Part shown: positions 1 through 9,672 of the stretch, in pieces
Numbering within the stretch: position 1 is the first letter of the stretch
Layout of the letters: every line of letters begins with the position of its first letter
Source: Sporolactobacillus sp. Y61
GTDB lineage: Bacteria > Bacillota > Bacilli > Bacillales > Sporolactobacillaceae
DNA length: 64,000 nt
Reading direction: 5' to 3'
NCBI RefSeq assembly: GCF_040529185.1
Contig: NZ_CP159510.1
Span: forward strand, 1,860,001 to 1,924,000
The notes under the pieces: model-generated
Databases searched by the model: none
The model's input: the letters and a program-made list of their open reading frames with translations, nothing else
What the model was told of the DNA's origin: nothing
Program-made: the position numbers and the translations under genes

Positions 1-89
1 ATCTGGCATCGTCCCGTTTCCAGAATCGGTTTATATGCTTTTGATATTGGAAAATTCGTGGATCTGACCGGTGAGAGGAGGATTTTTAA

Positions 90-1295
90 ATGAGGTTGCT
101 GCACACGGCGGACTGGCACCTTGGCAGAACGCTGGAAGGGCGTTCCAGGCAGGATGAACAGGAGTCGGTCATGGACGAGATTTGCCGAATTGCAGATGAA
201 GAACAGGTGGATGCTGTACTGATGGCAGGGGATGTGTTTGATACGGTCAATCCGCCTGCCATCTCTGAATCTCTTTTTTATGAAACAGCAGAAAGAATCG
301 CAAAAGGGGGTAAACGCCCTTTTTTAATTATTGCCGGAAATCATGACAGTCCCGACCGCCTGCAGGCTTCAAGGCCACTGGCCGGACGGCAGGGCATTAC
401 CATTATCGGACGTCCGACGCCAGATCCGGTCCGCGTTCCTGTTGAACGAACAGGGGAAACACTGATTGCAGGATGCGTCCCCTATCCCTCTGAATCACGG
501 CTCAATGAATGTCTGAGTGCAATGAATGAAGAAAGCGCCATTCAGGAGGCGTATAATGACCGCCTGAACATGCTTTTTTCCGAACATGCCGGAAAATTTA
601 CACCGGGATCAGTTAATGTGCTGATGACCCATGTATTCACATCCGGCGGAAAAGAGTCGGAATCAGAGCGACCGGTTCAGGTCGGAGGGGCCTATACGGT
701 GTATCCATCATCATTTCCCGAAGAAGCGCAGTATGTGGCTCTTGGTCATCTGCATCGTCCTCAGACGATTGAGCGGTCCCCGGTTCCGACCCGTTATGCC
801 GGTTCCCCCCTTGCCTACAGTTTTTCTGAAGCAGGAAACAAAAAATCGGTGACGATCATCGATGTGCAGCCGGGAAAAAAGGCACAGGTTAAAGAAATAC
901 CCCTGGTTTCGGGGAGACCGCTTGTCCGCTGGAGAGGAGAAAACGGCCTTGACGAAGTGCACAGATGGCTTGATGAAGGGCGCGACGGTGACGCGTGGAT
1001 CGACCTGGAGATTCAGCTTGATCACGCGCTTAATATGCACGAGATTCAGGAATTGCGCAAAGCAGACCCTTACATAGTCGGTATCCGGCCCATTTACCAG
1101 GCGGGAGGGCCGGATCTGCAGGATCAGGCCCGTACGCATCTCCCGATTGATCAGCTCTTTATCCGTTTTTATAAAGAGCAGACCCGTGGAGCCGAACCCG
1201 AACCGGAACTTGTGCGCCTTTTTCTGCAGCTTCTTCAGGACAATGAAGCAGAAGAGGAAGCTGCGGCAGGGAGGGACAGACATGAAACCGATTGA
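90..1295 (+). CDS. sbcD: Exonuclease SbcCD subunit D (Mre11-type nuclease)
   Basis: SbcD is the nuclease subunit of the SbcCD (Mre11-Rad50-like) complex, which cleaves DNA hairpins and processes blocked or double-strand ends. The calcineurin-like metallophosphoesterase motifs are visible: D8 and H10 in ADWHLG, GD at about 47-48, GNHD at 83-86, and a GHLH motif near residue 218. The 401 aa length is normal for the family. The ATG at 90 follows a GAGAGGAGG ribosome site. The 3' end overlaps sbcC by 14 bases, so the two are translated as a coupled operon. The 89 bases before it hold no recognisable gene and no convincing promoter. Confidence 0.95.
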   Translation: MRLLHTADWHLGRTLEGRSRQDEQESVMDEICRIADEEQVDAVLMAGDVFDTVNPPAISESLFYETAERIAKGGKRPFLIIAGNHDSPDRLQASRPLAGRQGITIIGRPTPDPVRVPVERTGETLIAGCVPYPSESRLNECLSAMNEESAIQEAYNDRLNMLFSEHAGKFTPGSVNVLMTHVFTSGGKESESERPVQVGGAYTVYPSSFPEEAQYVALGHLHRPQTIERSPVPTRYAGSPLAYSFSEAGNKKSVTIIDVQPGKKAQVKEIPLVSGRPLVRWRGENGLDEVHRWLDEGRDGDAWIDLEIQLDHALNMHEIQELRKADPYIVGIRPIYQAGGPDLQDQARTHLPIDQLFIRFYKEQTRGAEPEPELVRLFLQLLQDNEAEEEAAAGRDRHETD

Positions 1296-4200
1296 ACTGA
1301 CACTTCAGGGACTGAACAGCTTTCGTAACAGGCAGCGAATCGATTTTGAACAATTATGTGCAGATGGGATCTTTGGTATTTTTGGACCTACGGGGAGCGG
1401 CAAATCAACCATTCTTGACGCTATGACCCTGGCTTTGTATGGGACCGTCGAGCGGGCATCCAATCATACTCAGGGTATACTCAACCAGCTGGAGGATCAG
1501 CTCTCTGTCAGCTTTACTTTTGAACTTAATGGAGACACCGTCGAACGCTACCGGGCTGAGCGGGCCTATAAGCGGACAAAGGAAGGCGGTCTGAGAATGA
1601 GCAGCTGCCGCTTGTTTCAGATTGGCCCTGACGGCAGCAGGACTGTGCTGGCGGATAAGGAACGTGATGTGACAGGTAAAATTCAGGAGATTCTCGGACT
1701 GACACACGATGACTTTACGCGGGCTGTCGTCCTTCCACAGGGGAAATTTTCTGAATTCCTGAAACTCAGGGGAATCGAACGACGCCAGATGCTCCAGCGC
1801 ATTTTTCACCTCGAACAATATGGGGATGTGCTGACCTTACGCCTGAGAAATCACGCGGCTTCGGTTCAGCAGCGACTGGCAGTCATTGCTGAGAAAGAAG
1901 CGGTTCTTGGTGATGCGTCTTCGGAACATGTCCGTGCCCTGCGAGAAGAAAACATAAAGATTCATCATAAACTGACTGAGACGGGGAAGCAGCTTGATTT
2001 AGAGGAGAAGCGGCAGGAAGAAATAAGAAATATCTTTGATCTGCAGAATGAGCTTGCGATGAAAAAAAGGCAGCTCCAGACACTTATCAGGGAAAAATCT
2101 GCAATTGAAGAAGAAAAAAAGAGACTGACAAAGAGTGATGCAGCGGAAAAGATCATCCCCTATCTTGAAACGCTTGAGGCTTCTGAACGTGAGCAGGCCG
2201 ATTCTGAACAGGAAATGAAAAATGCTTCTGCCCGGCTGGAAGCGGCCAGAACAGCAGAACAGACTGAAAAAAAGGCATTCATCCAGGCCAGAAAGGCACT
2301 GGAGACCAGAGAACCTTTGCTGATCGAAAAGAAAAAGGTGCTGATACAGGGGATCAGCGTGAAGAAACAGTTTGATCAGGCGAAAAAAGACGCAGAAGCG
2401 GCTTCCGAAAAGATCAGAGTATTGTCCGAAAAGGTCAGCAGACTTAACAAACTTTCTGACGAAGAAGCGCGAAAAAGGGATCGCCTCACCAGTATGATCC
2501 GGCAACTTGAACAAAGGCTTCAGGAGCACACGGTAACCAGCGGGCTCAGGCAACAGGTCGACCAGGCACAAAACGCAAAGAAGGATGCAGACTCACTTCG
2601 CACTCAGATTGATGAGAAACGGATCAAGTGGAAGATGAAAGAGAAAGATCACCAGTCGCTGCGCGTGCAGGCAGATCAGCAGCAGTCAAAGCTTAAACGG
2701 CTGACAGAAAAAGGGAAAGAATGGTTTGCCCACTGCATGCATGTTTATAACCGTCTGTCAGACCTGAGCAGCAAGATCAAAATACTTAAGAATGATTTTC
2801 TGGCCAAAAAAGAAGAGGCTGTCAGCGAGAAAGACGAAGCGTACAGGCAGACACTGGCACACAATCTGGCAGGCGGACTGCAGGAAGGCGCCCCCTGTCC
2901 GGTTTGCGGCGCGCTGCACCATCCTGCGCCTGCGGCAGCTGCAGACAGCGGGGAGGGTCCATCTGATCAGACGATTCAATCCTGGCAGGATGCGGCGAAC
3001 ACGCTGATGCAGCAGGATCAGGATATCCGGATCCTGCTTGCGAATCTGGAGCAGGCGGTCAGGACGGCCTCTGCACTTTTACCCGGAATGGGGGCAGGTT
3101 CTGTTCAATCAGAGAAAATCACGGGTGCTGATCAGTGGCCGGAGGAGAGAATCGGAAAAGATGCACCGGCAGAGAATCTGACAGGGGAGACAGAAGCCTC
3201 CGTCAGGGCGGGACGACAGGATGTACTGGAGATCACCGGGAGGCTGGATCATCTGAAGACCCGTGTTCAGACTCTTTTGCAGGAAAAGGCAGCAACCGCC
3301 TCTTCGCTGAATTTTGTTGAAAAAGAACAGAAGGACATCGCCCAAAGTGCAGAGAAATTAAAAGAAAAAATGGAGCAGATTCGGGAAAACTGGCCCGCTG
3401 AATGGCCGCCAGTGGATCAGCTTAAGCAGGTTGCTGATAAAATCCGGGAATCCGACAGTCAGTCGGAAAATATTCAAAATCAGCTGAACAGTCTCCGTGA
3501 AAAATATAACCAGACACTGGATCAGCTTCAGGATCTGCAGCAACAGAAAGCAAAACAGGAAGCTGAATGGAACGGACTGAAAGGGACGGCAGACGCCCGG
3601 CGCCATACTGAATCGCAATGTAAAAACGAACTGAGGTCACTGGGGCTTGCGGAGGATGCCTCGATTGAAGAAGATCTGAAGGCGACAGAAGTTCTGATTC
3701 AAAAATTAAAAGCTGACCAGAATGCCTGCAACGAAAGCTGGCAGCGTGCCCTCGACCTGTTTCACATCGAAGACAAACGGATGAATGGCGCTTCCGATCA
3801 CCTGACCCGGGTTCGTGCTTCACGGGAAAGGGCTGTGAAAGTCTGGAAGGAAAAAGTTTCTTCTTCTGAGTTTACTTCCCGTGAGGATGTCAGAACAGCA
3901 TTAATGAATGAGAGAGAAAACAAAAGGATAACTGAAAAAGTAGCCCGCTACGAAAAAGAAACAGGAGCCGTTTCTTCAAGCCTTCTGACGCTGGAACAAA
4001 AACTGTCCGGAAGATCGGCAACGAAGGAACAAGTGGAAAAGGCGCAAGAGGACTGCAATCTGCTTAAGGAGAAGAGTCAGGCGCTCAGTGAACAGTACGG
4101 GGCGTGTGTCAAAGAGTTGTCTGATGTTGAAGGAAAACATGACCTTTTTATCAGCCTGGAGAAAGAGCGAAAGCAGCGGCAGAAATCAGCAGACCAGCTG

Positions 4201-4698
4201 GATAAACTTCAGCGCGTGTTCCGAGGCAATGCCTTTGTTTCCTTTGTTGCCAAAGAACAGCTGCAGCAGGTCTGCTATGCCGCTTCGAAGAGACTGGGAC
4301 AACTGACACGTAATCGTTATGCGCTGGAAGTTGATGATGCCGGCAGTTTTATTGTCCGGGATGACGGAAACGGGGGATTAAGGAGGCCGGTTTCGTCACT
4401 TTCCGGAGGAGAAACCTTCCTGACCTCACTGTCGCTCGCACTGTCTCTGTCTGAACAGATTCAGTTACGCGGCAAGGTCCCGCTCCAGTTTTTCTTTCTG
4501 GACGAAGGATTCGGTACGCTGGATCCGAATTTACTGGATACGGTTGTGACGGCGCTGGAGAGACTGCATATGCACCGGCTGTCGATCGGAGTCATCAGTC
4601 ACGTACCGGAAATGCGGGAACGGTTGCCGCGGAGGCTGATTGTCGAACCGGCTCAGCCGTCGGGAAAAGGGAGCCGCGTTCACATGGAATTATTGTAA
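1282..4698 (+). CDS. sbcC: Exonuclease SbcCD subunit C (Rad50-type ATPase)
   Basis: This is the SMC-like ATPase partner of SbcD. The open frame runs back to 1147, but the family N-terminus (MKPIELTLQGLNSF) starts at the ATG at 1282 behind a GCAGGGAGGG ribosome site, giving 1138 aa. Walker A (GPTGSGKST) lies near residue 36. Long coiled coils then flank a CPVC zinc hook near residues 538-542. The ABC signature (LSGGE) is near 1039 and Walker B (FFLDEGFGTLD) near 1071. Head, hinge and head are therefore all present and the gene looks intact. It overlaps sbcD. No clear terminator follows. Confidence 0.95.
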   Translation: MKPIELTLQGLNSFRNRQRIDFEQLCADGIFGIFGPTGSGKSTILDAMTLALYGTVERASNHTQGILNQLEDQLSVSFTFELNGDTVERYRAERAYKRTKEGGLRMSSCRLFQIGPDGSRTVLADKERDVTGKIQEILGLTHDDFTRAVVLPQGKFSEFLKLRGIERRQMLQRIFHLEQYGDVLTLRLRNHAASVQQRLAVIAEKEAVLGDASSEHVRALREENIKIHHKLTETGKQLDLEEKRQEEIRNIFDLQNELAMKKRQLQTLIREKSAIEEEKKRLTKSDAAEKIIPYLETLEASEREQADSEQEMKNASARLEAARTAEQTEKKAFIQARKALETREPLLIEKKKVLIQGISVKKQFDQAKKDAEAASEKIRVLSEKVSRLNKLSDEEARKRDRLTSMIRQLEQRLQEHTVTSGLRQQVDQAQNAKKDADSLRTQIDEKRIKWKMKEKDHQSLRVQADQQQSKLKRLTEKGKEWFAHCMHVYNRLSDLSSKIKILKNDFLAKKEEAVSEKDEAYRQTLAHNLAGGLQEGAPCPVCGALHHPAPAAAADSGEGPSDQTIQSWQDAANTLMQQDQDIRILLANLEQAVRTASALLPGMGAGSVQSEKITGADQWPEERIGKDAPAENLTGETEASVRAGRQDVLEITGRLDHLKTRVQTLLQEKAATASSLNFVEKEQKDIAQSAEKLKEKMEQIRENWPAEWPPVDQLKQVADKIRESDSQSENIQNQLNSLREKYNQTLDQLQDLQQQKAKQEAEWNGLKGTADARRHTESQCKNELRSLGLAEDASIEEDLKATEVLIQKLKADQNACNESWQRALDLFHIEDKRMNGASDHLTRVRASRERAVKVWKEKVSSSEFTSREDVRTALMNERENKRITEKVARYEKETGAVSSSLLTLEQKLSGRSATKEQVEKAQEDCNLLKEKSQALSEQYGACVKELSDVEGKHDLFISLEKERKQRQKSADQLDKLQRVFRGNAFVSFVAKEQLQQVCYAASKRLGQLTRNRYALEVDDAGSFIVRDDGNGGLRRPVSSLSGGETFLTSLSLALSLSEQIQLRGKVPLQFFFLDEGFGTLDPNLLDTVVTALERLHMHRLSIGVISHVPEMRERLPRRLIVEPAQPSGKGSRVHMELL

Positions 4699-4898
4699 AA
4701 AATACGGCTTGTTCATTTTCCGTTCATATTAAAACGCTACAGTATATTCAATATGGGTGCTAAGCCTGAAGTCGTATAGCCCGCTACGGCTCCGGAATGT
4801 TGCTCCTCTTGTGAAGAACGTGTAGCATACACCCATGGAAGGAGAAAGAAGCAATATAGTGTAGTCAGTGTGTAAAATAAAAAAGTGGAGTGGATGTC

Positions 4899-7800
4899 GT
4901 GCGTAAAATGATCTCTTTTTCAATGAAAAATAAACTGGCTGTATGGCTTCTGACGATTGTTGTCATAGTCAGTGGTGTCTACGCCGGAACAAATATGAAA
5001 ATGGAAACCATGCCGGATTTCACCATTCCGGTTGTCAGTGTTTCTACTGTGTATCAGGGGGCAGCACCCAGTGATGTAGATGAAAATGTCACACAGCCGA
5101 TTGAACAGCGACTGCAGACCATGCCCGGCGTGCAGAACGTCAGCTCGAAGTCATCAACGGGTATGTCTTCGGTCATCATTGAATACGGATTCGATAAAGA
5201 CATGGATCAGGCAGTCAATGATGTCAAAGAAGCTGTCGATCAACTGACCTTTCCTGATCAGGTGAAACGGCCGACAATCATGCGAATCAGCATGGACGCC
5301 ATGCCGGTGTACAGCGCCAGTATATCAGGTGACGGGGAATCACTAGAAAAACTCAGCAGTCAGGTGAAAAATGATCTGCTGCCGGCAGTTGAAGGAGTCG
5401 ACGGTGTTTCATCTGTCACGTTATCCGGTCAGCAGTCAGAACAGGTACAAATAGCATTCAAAGAGTCACAGTTAAAGAAATACGGACTCAGCCAGGATTC
5501 TGTCATTCAACTGATTAAGGGTAACAATGTTTCAACCCCTCTGGGTCTGTACACGATTGATGACAGCCAGAAATCTGTTGTTGTCAGCGGAAATATCGGG
5601 TCTGCAAATGATCTGAAGAAAATAAGAATACCTGTTGTTCCACAGACAGGCGCTGCAGCCGGGAGTCAGCAAAGTGCGGCAGGGCAGATGGGCCGGACAG
5701 ACAGCGGACAGACCCTGCCGGGTGCATCCGGACCGGCTGCGCAGCTCAAGCCGCCGACGATACAGTTGTCAGATGTTGCCGATGTCACGCTTGTTAAAAA
5801 TGCAGAATCAATTTCCAGGACAAACGGCAAAGAATCTATCGGTATTTCGGTGGTTAAAGGGCAGGACGCCAATACTGTAGACGTCGTCAACGGGGTCAAA
5901 GATCAAATCAACAACTTCGAAAAAACGCATGAAGATGTCCATGCAACAGCTATGTTTGACCAGGGTGAACCGATCGTTGAATCTGTAAATACAATGATTG
6001 AAAAAGCGATTTTCGGTGCCCTGTTCGCGATGCTTGTCATCCTGCTCTTCCTGAGAAATATTCGAACGACGCTGATATCGGTAGTTTCCATTCCGTTATC
6101 TCTGTTAATCGCACTGGCCCTTCTCAATCAGATGGATATCACTCTCAATATCATGACGCTTGGTGCGCTCACCATCGCAATCGGTCGCGTCGTTGACGAT
6201 TCGATTGTTGTGATTGAGAACATCTACAGACGGATGACGCTGCGGACCGAGAAACTGACAGGCAAAGAGCTGATTCGTGAGGCGACACATGAAATGTTTA
6301 TCCCGATTATGTCGTCGACTATAGTCACAATCGCTGTTTTCATGCCTATGGCCCTTGTGACCGGCATTGTCGGACAGATTTTTATGCCGTTCGCACTGAC
6401 CATTGTTTTCTCCCTGCTAGCCTCACTTCTTGTTGCCATTACGATTGTACCGATGCTGGCCAACAGTTTCTTTAAAAAAGGATTGAAAAAGAAAATAGAC
6501 AGTGAGGAGCATCCCGGGAAACTTGCCGCCTTTTACAGAAGGGTACTCAATGGGGCATTAAATCATAAAGCCATCGTCTTCGGCTCTGCCATCCTGCTCT
6601 TCGCGGCAAGCCTGTTCCTCGTTCCTCATATCGGAGCAAGTTTTCTGCCGAGTGATCAGCAGAAGGAACTGATTCTGACCTACAATCCGAAACCGGGACA
6701 GACTCAGGACGACACGAAAGACGTTGCACTGCAGGCAGAAAAGTATTTGAATGAAAATAAAGACATGACAAAAATGCAGTATTCAATCGGGGGATCAGGA
6801 TCAACACCGATGTTCCAGACCTCTGATAATCAGGCGCTCTTTTATGTCAGCTATAAAAAGGGCACACAGAATTTTGACAAACTGCAAAAGGATACGCTTA
6901 AAGGCCTGAACGGTTTATCCGATCAGGGCGAATGGAAAATACAGGATATGACTGGCGGAGGGGCAGGTTCAAACCAGCTGAGTCTGTATGTTTATGGAGA
7001 TTCGATGAACGAACTGCAGCCGGTTGTTGAAGATGTCACAAATACCGTTAAAAAGGACAAGAATTTCTCGGAGGCGGACTCCAGTCTGACGCAGGCCTAT
7101 GATCAATACACAATCGTTGCCGATCAGCAGAAACTGGGTCAGTACGGAATTGCCGCCGGACAGATTGCTCAGAGTCTGATGGCGTCCGGTAACATGTCGA
7201 ACGCGCAACCGCTGACGACAATTAAGCGTGATGGCGACGACCTGAATGTTTATCTGAAAGTCCCTGAACAGGCAGGTGTGGACAATATCAATGATCTGAC
7301 GGGTAAAACTGTCAAGTCTCAGACGGGTCAGGAAGTACCGATTGATGAACTTGCAACGGTGAAATCCGGAAAATCTCCACAAACGATTACGAAACGAGAT
7401 GGTAAACTGTACGCCGAGGTAACGGCAAAAGTGAATGCCCGGGATGTCTCGGGTGCGACAGCAGATCTCAAAAAACAGATCGATAAGCTCGATCTTCCCG
7501 ACGGGGCAAGTGTTTCATTCGCCGGCGTGGCGCAGCAAATGAACGAATCTTTCAGTCAGCTCGGTATGGCCATGCTGGCAGCGATTCTTATTGTCTACTT
7601 TGTTCTCGTTGTAACCTTCGGAGGCGGACTGGCACCGTTTGCTATTCTCTTCTCTCTTCCATTTGCTATTATCGGAAGTCTGGTGGCTTTGCTTCTTTCC
7701 GGGGAGACCATCAGTATATCATCCCTGATCGGTGCGCTGATGCTGATTGGCATTGTTGTCACAAATGCGGTCGTTTTGATCGATCGGGTTATTCACAAAG

Positions 7801-8081
7801 AAAAGGCCGGGTTCGATACGCGGGAAGCCCTGCTTGAAGCAGCCGGAACTCGAATTCGCCCTATCCTGATGACGGCTATTGCCACCATTTGTGCCCTGAT
7901 TCCGCTTGCCATCGGAATGGAGAGCAGCGGAGGGATGATTTCAAAAGGCCTTGCAATCACCGTTATCGGAGGAATTACCAGTTCAACCATTCTGACGCTG
8001 ATTATTGTACCTATTGTTTATGAAGCTCTGATGAAACTGAAGCATAAATTCAGCCGAAAAACGGCTAAAGTCACTGAATAA
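4899..8081 (+). CDS. RND family efflux transporter (AcrB/SwrC-like)
   Basis: A Gram-positive RND (HAE-type) proton-driven exporter of about 1060 aa. It has an N-terminal membrane helix, two large extracytoplasmic loops, and two blocks of membrane segments near residues 360-540 and 880-1050. The paired acidic residues of the proton relay are in IGRVVDDSIVVIEN near 427-440. A Gly/Ala/Gln-rich insertion lies near residues 250-285. The open frame begins with GTG at 4890, but GGAG at 4887-4890 places the start best at GTG 4899 (spacing 8). The closest B. subtilis counterpart is probably SwrC/YerP, which protects against surfactin-like compounds. The substrate here is unknown. It is monocistronic and ends in a strong terminator. 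Confidence 0.88.
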   Translation: MRKMISFSMKNKLAVWLLTIVVIVSGVYAGTNMKMETMPDFTIPVVSVSTVYQGAAPSDVDENVTQPIEQRLQTMPGVQNVSSKSSTGMSSVIIEYGFDKDMDQAVNDVKEAVDQLTFPDQVKRPTIMRISMDAMPVYSASISGDGESLEKLSSQVKNDLLPAVEGVDGVSSVTLSGQQSEQVQIAFKESQLKKYGLSQDSVIQLIKGNNVSTPLGLYTIDDSQKSVVVSGNIGSANDLKKIRIPVVPQTGAAAGSQQSAAGQMGRTDSGQTLPGASGPAAQLKPPTIQLSDVADVTLVKNAESISRTNGKESIGISVVKGQDANTVDVVNGVKDQINNFEKTHEDVHATAMFDQGEPIVESVNTMIEKAIFGALFAMLVILLFLRNIRTTLISVVSIPLSLLIALALLNQMDITLNIMTLGALTIAIGRVVDDSIVVIENIYRRMTLRTEKLTGKELIREATHEMFIPIMSSTIVTIAVFMPMALVTGIVGQIFMPFALTIVFSLLASLLVAITIVPMLANSFFKKGLKKKIDSEEHPGKLAAFYRRVLNGALNHKAIVFGSAILLFAASLFLVPHIGASFLPSDQQKELILTYNPKPGQTQDDTKDVALQAEKYLNENKDMTKMQYSIGGSGSTPMFQTSDNQALFYVSYKKGTQNFDKLQKDTLKGLNGLSDQGEWKIQDMTGGGAGSNQLSLYVYGDSMNELQPVVEDVTNTVKKDKNFSEADSSLTQAYDQYTIVADQQKLGQYGIAAGQIAQSLMASGNMSNAQPLTTIKRDGDDLNVYLKVPEQAGVDNINDLTGKTVKSQTGQEVPIDELATVKSGKSPQTITKRDGKLYAEVTAKVNARDVSGATADLKKQIDKLDLPDGASVSFAGVAQQMNESFSQLGMAMLAAILIVYFVLVVTFGGGLAPFAILFSLPFAIIGSLVALLLSGETISISSLIGALMLIGIVVTNAVVLIDRVIHKEKAGFDTREALLEAAGTRIRPILMTAIATICALIPLAIGMESSGGMISKGLAITVIGGITSSTILTLIIVPIVYEALMKLKHKFSRKTAKVTE

Positions 8082-8095
8082 CTGTTTAATCCATG

Positions 8096-8130
8096 GTTCC
8101 GTTAGGGTTCGCCTGATCGGAACTTTTTTT
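8096..8130 (+). terminator. Intrinsic terminator after the RND gene
   Basis: GTTCCG pairs with CGGAAC, and inner TTAGG pairs with CCTGA around a GTTCG loop. Seven T residues follow. Confidence 0.9.
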
Positions 8131-8425
8131 ATACCTTAAACCCTGCGCCACGCGGGGCATTTATCCCGCAGGAGCCCATGGGTTCAACGGACAATCCTTG
8201 GGAGATGAAGCTCCCCACGGATTGAAGTTTCACATGATCGGTCTGAATTTAAGATTTATCGGTGAAAGTTCAGCTTGAAAATCAAATTTGGCTGGCATGA
8301 CGGAACGACGGGCATGTTAAACAATGAGAAAGACGCTTCAGAAGACAAGTGAGCCATCTGATGTGCAACAGTTGAAGCTTTACGCCAGAATATGGTAACG
8401 TGGAACAAAAGATGACGCAAAGAGG
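8131..8425. other. Intergenic region between the RND gene and yitT
   Basis: This stretch of about 295 bases contains repeat copy A (about 8145-8235). The remaining 190 bases show no ORF with a ribosome site. TTGAAG at 8372-8377 could be a -35 element, but no good -10 hexamer is correctly spaced. Confidence 0.6.
8145..8235 (+). repeat. Interspersed repeat copy A (short form)
   Basis: This is the shortest member of the repeat family also found at 12063, 24610, 41437 and 43494. It keeps the blocks CCCGCAGGAGCCC, GGGTTCAACGGACAATC, GGGAGATGAAG and TTGAAGTTTCAC. It lacks the 5' ATGAACGGGC block and the module ending in CCTGTGCGCCC. With copy E (43494) it forms a short subtype that has GAGATGAAG where the long copies carry the GGGCGCAGG module. 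Confidence 0.7.
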
Positions 8426-9289
8426 ATGATGGACACGATGTCTGTTTATCAGGAGACCAAAGTTCTGTTTATTGTTATAATCGGAGCGATTCTCAATGCC
8501 GCTTCGCTGAACCTCTTCTTAATCCCGGCAAATGTTCTGTCCGGTGGTATGACCGGTATTGCCCAGCTGATTTCAGCACTGCTGGGACCCGCATCGATCC
8601 ATATCAGTACCGGGATTCTGCTGCTTCTGCTCAACCTTCCCGTAGCTTATGCCGGCTGGATTAAAATAGGACATCGTTTCACAACATACAGCCTGATCAG
8701 TGTCGTCCTGACGACACTTTTCATGATGGTGATTCCTGTTCATCCACTGACTGAAGATATTCTGCTGAATGCGGTGTTTGGCGGAGTCGTTCAGGCAACA
8801 GGAGTCGGGCTGACTCTGAAATTCGGTGCATCCACCGGAGGCATGGATATTATTGCCATGGTCCTCTCGATGAAAAAGGACCGCCCGATTGGGGGCTATA
8901 TGTTTGCCTTGAATGCGGTGATCATTCTCTCTGCAGGATTCTTTTTTGGCTGGCGACGCGCTTTATACACCCTGCTCCAGCAATACGTCAGTATCAGAGT
9001 CATTGACGCCATTCACACCAGCTATGTGAAGCTGACCGCCTGGATTGTAACCAGCAGGCCTAAGGAAGTACAGAAAGCCCTTTACGCGAGGCTCGATCGG
9101 GGGATCACAAAAATTCCTGCAAAAGGTGGATTCACGGATCAGAATAGGGATGTCCTGATGATGGTCATCACCAGATATGAATTATACGCCTTAAAACGCA
9201 TCGTCACTGAGACAGATCCCAAAGCCTTTACAAATGTAGTTGAAACAGCTGCCGTATTCGGACTGTTTCATAAAAAAAGGCAGGTATAA
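8426..9289 (+). CDS. YitT family membrane protein (first paralog)
   Basis: A member of the YitT family (DUF161 membrane domain plus C-terminal DUF2179), 287 aa. Several hydrophobic segments lie in roughly the first 200 residues. The family motifs AASLNLFLIPANVLSGG and KFGASTGGMDIIA are present. A soluble C-terminal domain (about 205-285) contains DRGITKIPAKGGF and GLFH. The cellular role of the family is not firmly known. Starts at 8426, 8429 and 8438 are all possible after AGAGG at 8421-8425. A second family member is at 48575, so this genome has at least two. Confidence 0.85.
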   Translation: MMDTMSVYQETKVLFIVIIGAILNAASLNLFLIPANVLSGGMTGIAQLISALLGPASIHISTGILLLLLNLPVAYAGWIKIGHRFTTYSLISVVLTTLFMMVIPVHPLTEDILLNAVFGGVVQATGVGLTLKFGASTGGMDIIAMVLSMKKDRPIGGYMFALNAVIILSAGFFFGWRRALYTLLQQYVSIRVIDAIHTSYVKLTAWIVTSRPKEVQKALYARLDRGITKIPAKGGFTDQNRDVLMMVITRYELYALKRIVTETDPKAFTNVVETAAVFGLFHKKRQV

Positions 9290-9294
9290 ATGGA

Positions 9295-9323
9295 TTGCCC
9301 GAATAAAAATGATCTGGTAAAAT
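9295..9323 (+). promoter_or_regulatory. Promoter of the ABC-F leader
   Basis: TTGCCC at 9295-9300 and TAAAAT at 9318-9323 are separated by exactly 17 bases. Transcription would begin near 9330, just before the ribosome site of the small leader ORF at 9357. Confidence 0.6.
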
Positions 9324-9356
9324 GACAGTAAGAAGAGAGTAAAGGAGGTGGGTCTG

Positions 9357-9488
9357 TTGTCCTGTGCTGCAAAGCGTCGCATACAGTTAGAGTCTTTTCT
9401 CTATCTGATTCGTGCGATTTTTTCTGTATTTTCATTAAAGGGTGGAGTCTGCCCTTTTCTGGGAAAACAGTATAGCTTTGTACGGTGA
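9357..9488 (+). CDS. Small leader ORF (43 aa) upstream of ABC-F
   Basis: A TTG start follows an almost perfect ribosome site, AAAGGAGGTG at 9341-9350, six bases away. This is one of the strongest Shine-Dalgarno sequences in the window. The 43-residue product begins MSCAAKRRIQ and ends QYSFVR. It resembles nothing I recognise. It lies between a promoter and an intrinsic terminator that precedes the ABC-F gene. This fits the ribosome-stalling leader peptides known for antibiotic-resistance ABC-F genes (vmlR, lmo0919/vga-type). That it is translated as a regulatory peptide is an inference from this layout. Confidence 0.55.
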   Translation: MSCAAKRRIQLESFLYLIRAIFSVFSLKGGVCPFLGKQYSFVR

Positions 9489-9546
9489 CGCAGCCCGCTC
9501 GACGGATTTTTAATACAGCTAGTCCATGAGTGATTTATATTCTCTG

Positions 9547-9577
9547 ATCCACGGGTAAAGTCTTCCGTGGATTTTTT
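9547..9577 (+). terminator. Leader terminator (putative attenuator)
   Basis: A perfect stem, ATCCACGG with CCGTGGAT, is followed by six T residues. It sits 58 bases after the small ORF and 96 bases before the ABC-F start, inside the presumed leader, so it could act as a conditional terminator. Confidence 0.75.
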
Positions 9578-9672
9578 GTGTTCTGAATCTAAGGCTGCAC
9601 CTTTTGATCTTTTTCAATGAGATCAACGCGAGAAGGCTTCTAAAATGAATAAATATCAGGATGTGACCACTT

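Noticed and set aside
711..1283. Long minus-strand frame (190 codons) inside sbcD
   Set aside because: It lies entirely opposite a well-supported gene, has no ribosome site and shows no family sequence; it is a codon-bias shadow.
1999..2571. 190-codon minus-strand frame inside sbcC
   Set aside because: Opposite the coiled-coil part of SbcC; its Phe/Leu richness is the complement of Lys/Glu-rich codons.
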